The notes beneath the pieces are model-generated. The model searched no databases. It worked only from the letters and a program-made list of their open reading frames with translations, and was not told the DNA's origin. DNA of 64,000 bases from Actinomycetaceae bacterium. GTDB taxonomy: Bacteria > Actinomycetota > Actinomycetes > Actinomycetales > Actinomycetaceae. Location of the stretch: contig JAUNUK010000001.1 in assembly GCA_030538185.1 (NCBI GenBank), positions 34,657 to 98,656 on the forward strand, read 5' to 3'. Within the stretch, counting starts at the first letter, position 1. Every line of letters begins with the position of its first letter. Position numbers and translations under genes: made by a program. This document shows positions 53,048 to 60,495 of the stretch, piece after piece.

Positions 53048-53155
53048 ATGCTAAGCATGGCAAGAAAACTGCTGCCTAGCGAATAGGAATGCACGTCCTG
53101 CGCAATATCTGTCGGGCTATCCTCAACCGAGTCTCGAGCCTGTGTCAGTCTTGCG

Positions 53156-53773
53156 CTAAGACCCCAGCCATTGCAGCATTCGGTACAGCAACTGCGTGGC
53201 ACCTGGCATGAACCCGGCTCCGTGGTGGTAGTCGGGGTCCATCGTGGTTACGACCACTTCGCCCGCATAAGAGGCATCGTCGTGATACAGGATTGACCCA
53301 TTGACAGGAAGCCCCTCGTCCAAATCCACCAAGGACACCGCCCCCGCAGGCCCAAACAACGCCCCGTGGAAATGCCAGTGTAGGGCCTCGTCGTTGAGGT
53401 ACTGCCACAGCGGGTTTCCTGGGTTCTTATTGCGACGCCCCAAATCTTCGCCGGTGCGCCAGGCCCAAAAATTGGTTTCACGGTATTCTTCGCGAACACC
53501 GGGCAGCCATGAACCTACCTGGTTCTCACCCCCGATAAACACCTTCTTGCCTGGCGTGTTCACAAAGTCCAACACCAAAGGCGCCAAAGCATGCATGGTC
53601 ACCGGGTGTTGTCTGGAGGCCACATACAAGGAATCCAGGCGCTCTAAATCCGCTGCCTGAAGCTCGGGGGCATAGCAGTCCACGATGTTCCAGGCCCGCA
53701 CAGCCGGGTCCGCCAGGTCGGCCAGGTGGTAGAAGCTTGCAGGGTGCAGGAAACCGATGCGTCGTTTACTCAT
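53156..53773 (-). CDS. Unknown protein, second copy of the B member of a duplicated iron-locus pair
   Basis: 205 residues from ATG 53773, which overlaps the A-copy stop (53770) as ATGA. Not a family I recognise. It starts KRRIGFLHPASFYHLADLAD and contains DSLYVASRQHPVTMHALAPL, an amidotransferase-like beta/alpha start. Key shared motifs with 54435-55109: FWAWRTGEDLG, HWHFHGALFGPAGAVSLVDL and DPDYHHGAGFMPGATQLLYR. The clustered His (HWHFHG, HHGAGF) could bind metal. It is the last gene of an iron-box locus. Confidence 0.6.
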   Translation of the reverse strand: MSKRRIGFLHPASFYHLADLADPAVRAWNIVDCYAPELQAADLERLDSLYVASRQHPVTMHALAPLVLDFVNTPGKKVFIGGENQVGSWLPGVREEYRETNFWAWRTGEDLGRRNKNPGNPLWQYLNDEALHWHFHGALFGPAGAVSLVDLDEGLPVNGSILYHDDASYAGEVVVTTMDPDYHHGAGFMPGATQLLYRMLQWLGS

Positions 53774-54393
53774 GATTGCTCCAGGTGTTTGTAGATGCGT
53801 TCACGCATGCCAGCAGCGCTTGTATCCGCGTAGTCGAAAGATTCCAGGTCATTGCCTGCGTGCACAATGACCTCTCCGGCGCCCAAAGGGTAGGACACGT
53901 CAACGGCCAGTTTGCCCGGTCCGATCCCGGTCACAACCGTGCCGCCCTCGGGAATTCCAACCAGGTAGTTGCGGGCGTAAAAGCCCCCAACCCCGATACG
54001 CAGCAAGTCCTCGAAGCTGTGTTGACCAGGTACGCCGGTGCGTAGCAGTAAATCGCGGCGCTCCACGCCCGCCCAGATGGGGTGGTCGTCGAGGGCGGAC
54101 AGCCAGATGTCATCCACCCCGTGAAAATGCAGTTTGCGCCAACGTGGCATCGGGTCTAGGAAGGGCAGGACGGGGTGCCCATTGACCAATAGGCGCCCAC
54201 CTGCGCGGATCCACCCTTCCACTTGGTTTTGATGTGTTTTGAGGAATCGTTGATCGCTGCCGAGGGCGAGGATGACACCGCGGTAGGAGCTCAGGTTGAT
54301 TTGGGGTAGGTCGTAGAGGTCGGCTTCATCGACCCTGGATTCGGGGTCGCGGGGCGCGGGTGTGCGCATGACCAGGCGAAGTATTGTTGCCAT
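53770..54393 (-). CDS. Unknown protein, second copy of the A member of the iron-locus pair
   Basis: 207 residues from ATG 54393. Similar along its length to 55106-55789 (A'), by eye about half identical: SYRGVILALGSDQRFL, AGGRLLVNGHPVLPFLDP, KLHFHGVDDIWL, HPIWAGVERRDLLLRTGVPG, FYARNYLVGIP and KLAVDVSYPLGAGEVIVHAG. The beta-alpha pattern resembles ThuA/class I amidotransferase-like folds, but no catalytic Cys was seen in the expected place. It follows B' after a 41-bp gap. A motif copy at 53943 encodes GIPEGGTV in a loop. Confidence 0.6.
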   Translation of the reverse strand: MATILRLVMRTPAPRDPESRVDEADLYDLPQINLSSYRGVILALGSDQRFLKTHQNQVEGWIRAGGRLLVNGHPVLPFLDPMPRWRKLHFHGVDDIWLSALDDHPIWAGVERRDLLLRTGVPGQHSFEDLLRIGVGGFYARNYLVGIPEGGTVVTGIGPGKLAVDVSYPLGAGEVIVHAGNDLESFDYADTSAAGMRERIYKHLEQS

Positions 54394-54434
54394 GAGGGCC
54401 TTTCTGTGGGGTAGTGTGTTGCGACTGCGAGGCG

Positions 54435-55109
54435 TCAGGCTTCCAGCCAGCGCAGGCAGCGGTAGAGCAACTGGGTGGCACCAGGCATGAACCCGGCTCC
54501 GTGGTGGAAGACGGGATCCATGGTTGTGACCAGCATGGGGGCCGGGTAGCTGTGGCCGTCGAAGTACATGATCGAGCCGGACTTGGCTGCGGGGTCATCG
54601 CCCTCGACAGGTTCGTAGTCGACTAAGGACACCGCATCCTTGGGCACCACGTAAGAGCCGTGGAAATGCCAGTGGACGCTTGCGTGGTTGAAGTAGGCCC
54701 ACATGGGGTTTGTGGTGTTGACCAGGCGAATACCGACGTCGTCGCCGGTGCGCCAGGCCCAAAAGTTTGTGGGAGCCGTGTTCCACTCCAAACCACCAGC
54801 GCCACCAGCGCCACCAGAACCACTCAATAAGACAGGTGTGTCCTCACCAAAGAACACCAGCTTGTGCTCCGGGTTTTGTGCAAACCGCGCAACCGCATCC
54901 TTCACCGCCTCCAAAGCGCGCGGGTGCAGCCGGTCAGCAATAATCAAGGAATCAACGTCATCAAGAGACGCCTGCGTCATGTCCAGGGCGTAGATCCCTC
55001 GCACATCGAAAGCCGCCAATGCAGGGTCCTTCAAGGTCGCCAACTGCGGGTATGACCCGCCGTGGATCATCGCAATACGTTTCGTGTAAGCCACATCCGT
55101 GAGAGTCAT
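54435..55109 (-). CDS. Unknown protein, B' member of the iron-locus pair
   Basis: 224 residues; its ATG (55109) overlaps the A' stop (55106) as ATGA. MTLTDVAYTKRIAMIHGGSY, then SLIIADRLHPRALEAVKDAV and KLVFFGEDTPVLLSG form an amidotransferase-like or Rossmann-like N-part. Shared with B: FWAWRTGDDVGIR, HWHFHGSYVVPKDAVSLVDY and DPVFHHGAGFMPGATQLLYR. A Gly/Ala-rich insertion (GSGGAGGAGG) is unique to it. No signal peptide; probably cytoplasmic. Confidence 0.6.
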   Translation of the reverse strand: MTLTDVAYTKRIAMIHGGSYPQLATLKDPALAAFDVRGIYALDMTQASLDDVDSLIIADRLHPRALEAVKDAVARFAQNPEHKLVFFGEDTPVLLSGSGGAGGAGGLEWNTAPTNFWAWRTGDDVGIRLVNTTNPMWAYFNHASVHWHFHGSYVVPKDAVSLVDYEPVEGDDPAAKSGSIMYFDGHSYPAPMLVTTMDPVFHHGAGFMPGATQLLYRCLRWLEA

Positions 55110-55789
55110 TTCGCGCCTCCTGCAAGCCAGGCAAACAAGTTGTCAACCAGGTTCTTTGTCGATTTGTCGGGGTAGTTGAAGATCAAAAGTTCCAGTCCGC
55201 AGTGGTAGACGACCTCGCCGGCCCCCACGGGGTAAGCAATGTCCACGGGCAACTTGTGCGGCCCGATTGCCCCAATCACCTGCGCGCCTGCAGGCACATC
55301 ACTCAAATACGCGCGCGCATAAAACCCGGCGACGCCGATCTTCTTCAAGGCCTCGATATCGTGGCTGCCAGGCACCCCGGTTTTCAACCACAGGTCTTGA
55401 TAATCCACGCCTTCCCAGATGGGATGCTCACCTACCCGATGCAGGCTCAGGTCGTCCATCCCGCGAAAGTCCAGTTTCCGATAACTTGGAAAATTTCCGA
55501 GGGCGGCTCGTTCGGGATGCCCGTTAAAAAACAACCGACCACCTTCCTCAACGAAGTGCGTCAACTTTTCGCGCTGGGATTCCAAGAAGATCTGGTCACA
55601 CCACCCTGCGACGTAGATGCCGCGGTAGGTGGCTAAGGTTGCGTCGTCCAGGTCCGCCAGGGAGTAGAAGTCGGCTGACTCGCACCTGGGGTCACTGGGG
55701 TCCAAAGGACCACCGCAGCAACTCTTTGTCGTCAGGACCAAAACAGGTTTACCTGATTGTCCCAATGGGGTCTTATGGTTTTCTTGCAC
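55106..55789 (-). CDS. Unknown protein, A' member of the iron-locus pair
   Basis: 227 residues. After an N-terminus with a double Cys (TTKSCCGGPLDPSDPRCESA) come SYRG-like YRGIYVAGWCDQIFLESQRE, EEGGRLFFNGHPERAALGNF, KLDFRGMDDLSLHRVGEHPI and the motif GVPGSHDIEALKKIGVAGFY then ARAYLSDVPAG and KLPVDIAYPVGAGEVVYHCG. Strongly related to 53770-54393. The motif AAATTTCCGAGGGCGG (55491-55506) encodes RAALGNF, a loop that differs in the other copy. It begins 39 bp after the ATPase stop, so it is part of the transporter operon. Confidence 0.6.
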   Translation of the reverse strand: MQENHKTPLGQSGKPVLVLTTKSCCGGPLDPSDPRCESADFYSLADLDDATLATYRGIYVAGWCDQIFLESQREKLTHFVEEGGRLFFNGHPERAALGNFPSYRKLDFRGMDDLSLHRVGEHPIWEGVDYQDLWLKTGVPGSHDIEALKKIGVAGFYARAYLSDVPAGAQVIGAIGPHKLPVDIAYPVGAGEVVYHCGLELLIFNYPDKSTKNLVDNLFAWLAGGAK

Positions 55790-55828
55790 TAAAGGCTCCT
55801 TCCAAAGCCGGGGTTATCAGATCAAAAA

Positions 55829-56638
55829 TCACGCCAAACGCAGTGCTGTCAGTTCAGAGACTCCATCAACTTCGTCGCTGATGTTCTCGTCTTCGCCCGT
55901 GTACAAATCTGGCACTACAACCCGCTGCCTCCTATCCTGGGTTTCGATATCGCTGACAATGATGGGCGTGTTGTACAGCTGTGACAGTTGCGTGGAGGTC
56001 AACAAGGCCTCTGCCTGCCCCTGGACAGGCACGGTGTCCGAGTCCATTAACAAGACCTTGTTGGCCACGTATTTTGCGTGCCCCGGGTCATGTGTGGTGA
56101 CAACCAGGCCGATGCCTTCGCGGGCCAGTTGCCGCACCACGTGCATCACCAAGGCCTGATTGCGCAGGTCCAAGGCGGATGCGGGTTCATCCAAGACCAA
56201 AGTCGAGGGCTGGGTCGCCAGCGCCCTGGCAATCAGCACCAACTGTTTTTGCCCGCCCGAAAGGTGGTTGAAGGGACGCTCGGCCAAACCCAACATGCCC
56301 ACGCGCCCCAAGCACTCCTTGGCAATCGCCTTGTCCTTTTCGCCCGGGCTTTGGTACGCCCGCAGCTTGGACGCGCGCCCCATAATCGCCATTTCGATCA
56401 CCGGATACGACAGCGAGGTCTGGTGTGCCTGGGGCACGTACCCGACAACCCCCTCACGTTCCACCGAGCCTTTGGCGGGGGGAAGTATCCCGGCCAAGGT
56501 TTTTAGCAGGGTAGTTTTTCCGCGAGCATTAGGCCCGAGGACGGCCAGGACCTGGCCTGGCGCCACCTGCATGGTGAGGTTTTCAAAGAGCCAGGGTCCT
56601 TTGCCGTACCGTTGTCCAAGGTTTTGGGCTTTAAGCAC
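55829..56638 (-). CDS. Iron-siderophore/heme-type ABC transporter ATP-binding protein
   Basis: 269 residues. Walker A is GPNARGKTTLLKTLAGI (Ala-Arg where most have Gly-Ala/Ser-Gly), Q-loop YVPQAHQTSLSYPVIEMAIM, signature HLSGGQKQLVLIARALATQP, Walker B LVLDEPASALDLRNQ, switch His TTHDPGHAKYV. It belongs to the FecE/BtuD-like group and powers the FecCD permease encoded just upstream, with which it overlaps by 8 bp. A ~35-residue acidic tail follows the core. Confidence 0.9.
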   Translation of the reverse strand: MLKAQNLGQRYGKGPWLFENLTMQVAPGQVLAVLGPNARGKTTLLKTLAGILPPAKGSVEREGVVGYVPQAHQTSLSYPVIEMAIMGRASKLRAYQSPGEKDKAIAKECLGRVGMLGLAERPFNHLSGGQKQLVLIARALATQPSTLVLDEPASALDLRNQALVMHVVRQLAREGIGLVVTTHDPGHAKYVANKVLLMDSDTVPVQGQAEALLTSTQLSQLYNTPIIVSDIETQDRRQRVVVPDLYTGEDENISDEVDGVSELTALRLA

Positions 56639-57815
56639 TGCGTAACTCCTTATTCCGATTGCGCATTAACAAGTACCCAAAGAAGGGTGCGCCGATCAGC
56701 GCCGTGACGACCCCCAGTGGAATTTCTCCGGCTGACATTGAGCGCGCCAAGGTGTCGATCAGAACCATGAAGCCGCCTCCCAGGATGAAACTGCCCGGTA
56801 TGACCGTGCGGTAATCGGTTGAGATCATCATCCTGACCAGGTGGGGGATAACCAGGCCGACCCAGCCGACCACGCCTGCAACTGCGACGGTTGAGGCGGT
56901 CATCATGGCGACGGCCGCGATCAAAACCAAGCGCATGCGCCTGGGGTTGACGCCTAAGGACAGGGCGTCTTCGTCTCCCATTGCCAGGATGTTGATCCGC
57001 CAGCGCACAGCGAAAATCGCCGCAAACCCCAGCAGCACGGGTATGGCCGTGATCATGAGTTTGGGGTAGGAAGCCGAGGCCAAGGAGCCCATCAGCCAAA
57101 ATGTGATGGCCGGAAGGGTTGTGTAGGGGTCGGCCATGTAAGTCACCAGGGAGACTAGGGCTTGGAAGAATGAGGCAGTCACGATACCGCCTAAGACGAT
57201 CATCAAAATCGCTGAGCCTGCCCTGATCAGCCCAAAGAGCATGACGATTCCAACGGCCAGCAGCCCAGCGGCAAAGGCGCCGCCCAAAATGGCAACTTGT
57301 CCCAGCCCTAAGGCTATGGCGATCACGCCCCCGAAGGCCGAGCCTGCTGATACGCCTATGACGTCGGGCGATACCAGCGGGTTATGAAAGAGGGCCTGTA
57401 AAGCAGCCCCTCCAACAGCCAGGCCTCCGCCGACCACGAGGGCCAACAAGACCCTGGGCAGTCGGATGGTCCAGATGACCGTGGCTTCCTCAGTGCTCCA
57501 CGTTTGACCGATCGTTCCACTCAGTTGTATCCAGGACAAAGCCTTGTCGCCAAGTATCCGCAATACCTCAACAGGGGGAACGCTGAAGCGCCCCATGCCC
57601 ATGGCCACAACGGATACCGCAATGGTTCCAAATAAAACCAGCCCCATCAGCGCCTTTTGGGACAGTTTGCGCGACTGAGAAATCTCAAAGCCCTGAGAGT
57701 TTGGACAGGCCGCCCTCGGCAATCGTCTGGAAAGGAAAGGCGTACCAGCCCACGAACCTCCAGAAGACCCGGGTCCCCGCGAATCCCTCCCGACCTTACT
57801 CGGTGATGAGGTCAT
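56631..57815 (-). CDS. FecCD-family iron-siderophore ABC permease
   Basis: 394 residues. A ~45-residue N-terminal extension contains a motif copy (57711, encoding RLPRAACPNSQ). The permease core follows: IWTIRLPRVLLALVVGGGLA, VGGAALQALFHNPLVSPDVI, GVSAGSAFGGVIAIAL and WVGLVIPHLVRMMISTDYRT then PLGVVTALIGAPFFGYLL. This is a typical FecCD permease with ~9-10 helices. Its start overlaps the end of the binding protein by 20 bp, so translation is coupled; it overlaps the ATPase gene too. Confidence 0.92.
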   Translation of the reverse strand: MTSSPSKVGRDSRGPGSSGGSWAGTPFLSRRLPRAACPNSQGFEISQSRKLSQKALMGLVLFGTIAVSVVAMGMGRFSVPPVEVLRILGDKALSWIQLSGTIGQTWSTEEATVIWTIRLPRVLLALVVGGGLAVGGAALQALFHNPLVSPDVIGVSAGSAFGGVIAIALGLGQVAILGGAFAAGLLAVGIVMLFGLIRAGSAILMIVLGGIVTASFFQALVSLVTYMADPYTTLPAITFWLMGSLASASYPKLMITAIPVLLGFAAIFAVRWRINILAMGDEDALSLGVNPRRMRLVLIAAVAMMTASTVAVAGVVGWVGLVIPHLVRMMISTDYRTVIPGSFILGGGFMVLIDTLARSMSAGEIPLGVVTALIGAPFFGYLLMRNRNKELRSA

Positions 57816-58953
57816 AGTTTTTGCTTCCGCCGTTGGCTTCGTAGTGCATGACGATGCTTAGGTCTTCGTCCGTGGGCGTGTAGCCGAAGAGGAACTCGAA
57901 ACCTTCGGTGACGGTCTCTTTGATGTTGACGTCGTAGGCCTCGGGGTGCATCAGTTTCGCGGCCCACTGCCAAAACATCGGGTTTTCTGCGCATGGAATG
58001 ACCCAGTGGAACACCCCGTAAGGTGCGCGGTAAATCGTTTTGTTTTGGACGGCTTTGAGGGTCGCCAGGCCCGGGTCGTTGTAAAAGTCTGCGGGGTTAT
58101 CTGGCGAGAACGTTGAGATGAAAATGTAGTCGGGGTTCCAGCGCAGCAGGTCTTCACGCGTGATGGTCGAGACTGAAGAAGGGATTTCTTCGGCGACGTT
58201 TTTGGCCCCCAGAAGTTCCAACATGTCGTGGCCGTGTGAGCCTTTCCCGAAAACGCGCATCTGGTCGTCCTTGCCCGACTGTGCGACCAGGGCGGTTATG
58301 GGCTCAGCCCCGGCGACGGTTTTCTCTATGTCCGCCTTGATGGCCCCCATCCAGTCCAGGATTTCTTTGCCGCGTTCAGGTTTTCCGCGTATTTGAGAAA
58401 ACACCCGGACCCATTCTTCAAGTTCCGCCTGGGTGCCGTAGGTGATTCCAAATGTGGGGATTCCCGACTCATCCAGCGGCTTAATGACCGCCCCGTCGTC
58501 TTGGTCGCCCCACTGGATTGTCGCGTCGGGCTTCAGCGACAGCACAGTTTCCATATTGGGAACAAAGTCGCTTGTGGAAATCACGGGCGTTGTCAGAGAC
58601 TTGGGGAAAATGTTTCCAGCAATCCCAAGTTTGTTGAACTTGATGGTACTTTCGTTGACCCCCACAATGTAGTCCCACGATTTGTCGATTGCCGCCAGCA
58701 TTTCCGGGGCCGGAATGACCGCGGTGACAATGCGTTCGGCCGGTTTTTCCAGGGTTACGGTTTGGCCGCGTTGGTCAGTTATTTCTATAGGCCCGCTGTC
58801 GGCGCTTTGGGAGCTACTTGCCGAGGGCGTCTCGTCGTTTTTCTGGTCGTTTTGTACGGGTCTGGCCGAACACCCGGCAATCAAGGCCAGGGCGGCGATC
58901 ACAGCGCCTATTTGTAGTTTCACATGGCGAATGTGTGATGAAGTCGAAGTCAT
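57796..58953 (-). CDS. Iron-complex-binding lipoprotein (copy 1)
   Basis: 385 residues. The lipobox is LIAGC (Cys28). Type III binding-protein features: PIEITDQRGQTVTLEKPAER, VTAVIPAPEMLAAIDKSWDY, PNMETVLSLKPDATIQWGDQ, HGHDMLELLGAKNVAEEIPS and WNPDYIFISTF. It should bind an iron-siderophore or similar complex outside the membrane and feed the FecCD permease that overlaps it. A CTTGCCGAGGGCG motif lies in the linker after the lipobox. An iron box is 24-42 bp upstream. It is paralogous to 59069-60226. Confidence 0.88.
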   Translation of the reverse strand: MTSTSSHIRHVKLQIGAVIAALALIAGCSARPVQNDQKNDETPSASSSQSADSGPIEITDQRGQTVTLEKPAERIVTAVIPAPEMLAAIDKSWDYIVGVNESTIKFNKLGIAGNIFPKSLTTPVISTSDFVPNMETVLSLKPDATIQWGDQDDGAVIKPLDESGIPTFGITYGTQAELEEWVRVFSQIRGKPERGKEILDWMGAIKADIEKTVAGAEPITALVAQSGKDDQMRVFGKGSHGHDMLELLGAKNVAEEIPSSVSTITREDLLRWNPDYIFISTFSPDNPADFYNDPGLATLKAVQNKTIYRAPYGVFHWVIPCAENPMFWQWAAKLMHPEAYDVNIKETVTEGFEFLFGYTPTDEDLSIVMHYEANGGSKNYDLITE

Positions 58954-58976
58954 TATCAGCTTTCTATAAGTTCCAG

Positions 58977-58995
58977 ATAGGCAAGGCTAACCTTA
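58977..58995 (-). promoter_or_regulatory. DtxR-type iron box before binding-protein copy 1
   Basis: ATAGGCAAGGCTAACCTTA matches the DtxR consensus at 15 of 19 positions and lies 24-42 bp upstream of the ATG, the same distance as for copy 2. Confidence 0.8.
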
Positions 58996-59068
58996 CTAAA
59001 TTATTTTTGAGATGTGTAGCCTTGAATGGCGACATTTGTGTGAAGATTTGGGGTTTATCTGGGTGCGT

Positions 59069-60226
59069 TCATTTTTCAAAGATGTCGTAGTGCGCAGAAC
59101 CAGCGTTAATGTCCATTCGCAAGGTCAAATCAATGTCCTCGTCGGTGACGTCATATCCGTATAAAAACTTTTCGGTCTCACGCATTTTTTCGCGCAAGTC
59201 AACCTTGTAGGTGCCCGGGTGCGCCAAGGCAGCAGCCCAATGCCACATGATTGCCGATTCCGCACAGGGGACCTGCATGCGATACACGCCCAGAGGGGTG
59301 CGGTAGACGCGCTTGTTCTTCACCGCGCTAATGTTGTGTAAGCGAGGATCGGCGTAAACATCTGCGGGGGTCGCAGGATCAAATGCAGAGATAAAAATGA
59401 TCTCCGGGTCCCATGCAATAAGTTGTTCGGGGTTCACCGCGCCATCTTGCGTGGCATTATCTGCAGCCATATTTTCAACGCCTGCTAGGTCAAAGATGTG
59501 CTGCGCATAGGTTTTCTTGTTTGACACCGATAAGCGTTCGGCGGAATAAGAAAGCTGTAGGCCACGAGGTTTTGGGCCTCGAAGCGTGGAGACCTGTGCG
59601 CTGATTTCCGCCGCTTCGGTGTCCATTCGGACAATCATTTCATGGCCGCGTTCTGGTTTTCCAATGGCCGATGAAAACAGCCGTATCCACGTTTCCAGGT
59701 CTTCGTGCGTGCCGTATTTGAGGCCAATAACAGGCAGTCCAGCCTGTTCGATGGGTTCCAAAACGTCTCCGCCTTGATCGCCCCACTGGATTACCAGGTC
59801 AGGGGCCAGGTCAAGCAAGGTTTCCATATTGGGCGCAAAACTGGAGTCCGAAATAACCGGTGTCTGATCCGCCTGAGGAAAGATTCGCGTAATGATTCCC
59901 TGCTTATTGGCTTTCAGCGTGGATTCATTAATCCCCACAATCTTGTCCCAAGATTGGTCGATTGCGGACATAATCGCCGGGGCAGGAATAACGGTCATGG
60001 CCACTTTTTCGGCAGGTTTGTCCAGGGTGACAGTTGCGCCTCTTTGGTCCTTGAGTTCAATCGGCTCGGTTTGTCTCGTTTCTTTACTGCTTGCCGAGGG
60101 CGCACCCTTGCCACCCTGATCTGCTTGGGTGGGCCTGTCGGAGCACCCAGCCAATAACGCAAGGGACGTAATAACAGCGGGGACTAAGAATTTGATGTGT
60201 GCGCGGTGATGCGGAGCAGAAGTCAT
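59069..60226 (-). CDS. Iron-complex-binding lipoprotein (copy 2)
   Basis: 385 residues, same length and layout as copy 1. The lipobox is LLAGC (Cys28). It shares PIELKDQRGATVTLDKPAEK, MTVIPAPAIMSAIDQSWDKI, PNMETLLDLAPDLVIQWGDQ and AWDPEIIFISAFDPATPADV with copy 1, but its middle is different (RGLQLSYSAERLSVSNKKTY), suggesting altered ligand range. A CTTGCCGAGGGCG motif is in the same linker position as in copy 1. It has its own iron box and a 115-bp gap to copy 1, so it can be expressed independently while using the same permease. Confidence 0.88.
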   Translation of the reverse strand: MTSAPHHRAHIKFLVPAVITSLALLAGCSDRPTQADQGGKGAPSASSKETRQTEPIELKDQRGATVTLDKPAEKVAMTVIPAPAIMSAIDQSWDKIVGINESTLKANKQGIITRIFPQADQTPVISDSSFAPNMETLLDLAPDLVIQWGDQGGDVLEPIEQAGLPVIGLKYGTHEDLETWIRLFSSAIGKPERGHEMIVRMDTEAAEISAQVSTLRGPKPRGLQLSYSAERLSVSNKKTYAQHIFDLAGVENMAADNATQDGAVNPEQLIAWDPEIIFISAFDPATPADVYADPRLHNISAVKNKRVYRTPLGVYRMQVPCAESAIMWHWAAALAHPGTYKVDLREKMRETEKFLYGYDVTDEDIDLTLRMDINAGSAHYDIFEK

Positions 60227-60249
60227 ATCAACTCTCTCTAGAATTTCAA

Positions 60250-60268
60250 TTAGGCAAGGCTTACCTTA
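60250..60268 (-). promoter_or_regulatory. DtxR-type iron box before binding-protein copy 2
   Basis: TTAGGCAAGGCTTACCTTA matches the DtxR consensus at 15 of 19 positions and lies 24-42 bp upstream of the ATG. Confidence 0.8.
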
Positions 60269-60495
60269 TCTAATTCTTGGATTCTTGGGAAGAGCTGTTC
60301 TTGAAACTCTGCATTTTGCCAAAAATAACCGTGTGAATGTCCAAGAGTCCAGAATGTGACCACGGGAAACATCACGAAACACGTGGGATTAGGATGACAT
60401 ATTGGAAATCATTGAGCCCAAAAATATCCGGGTAAAACACAATGAAATCTGGGTAAAACAATCCTTTAAATCTGCACTGAGAGGCGGGCAAGGAA

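Noticed and set aside
60227..60495. A carA gene upstream of carB
   Set aside because: Only 269 bp with an iron box and no coding sequence resembling CarA; the small subunit must be elsewhere.
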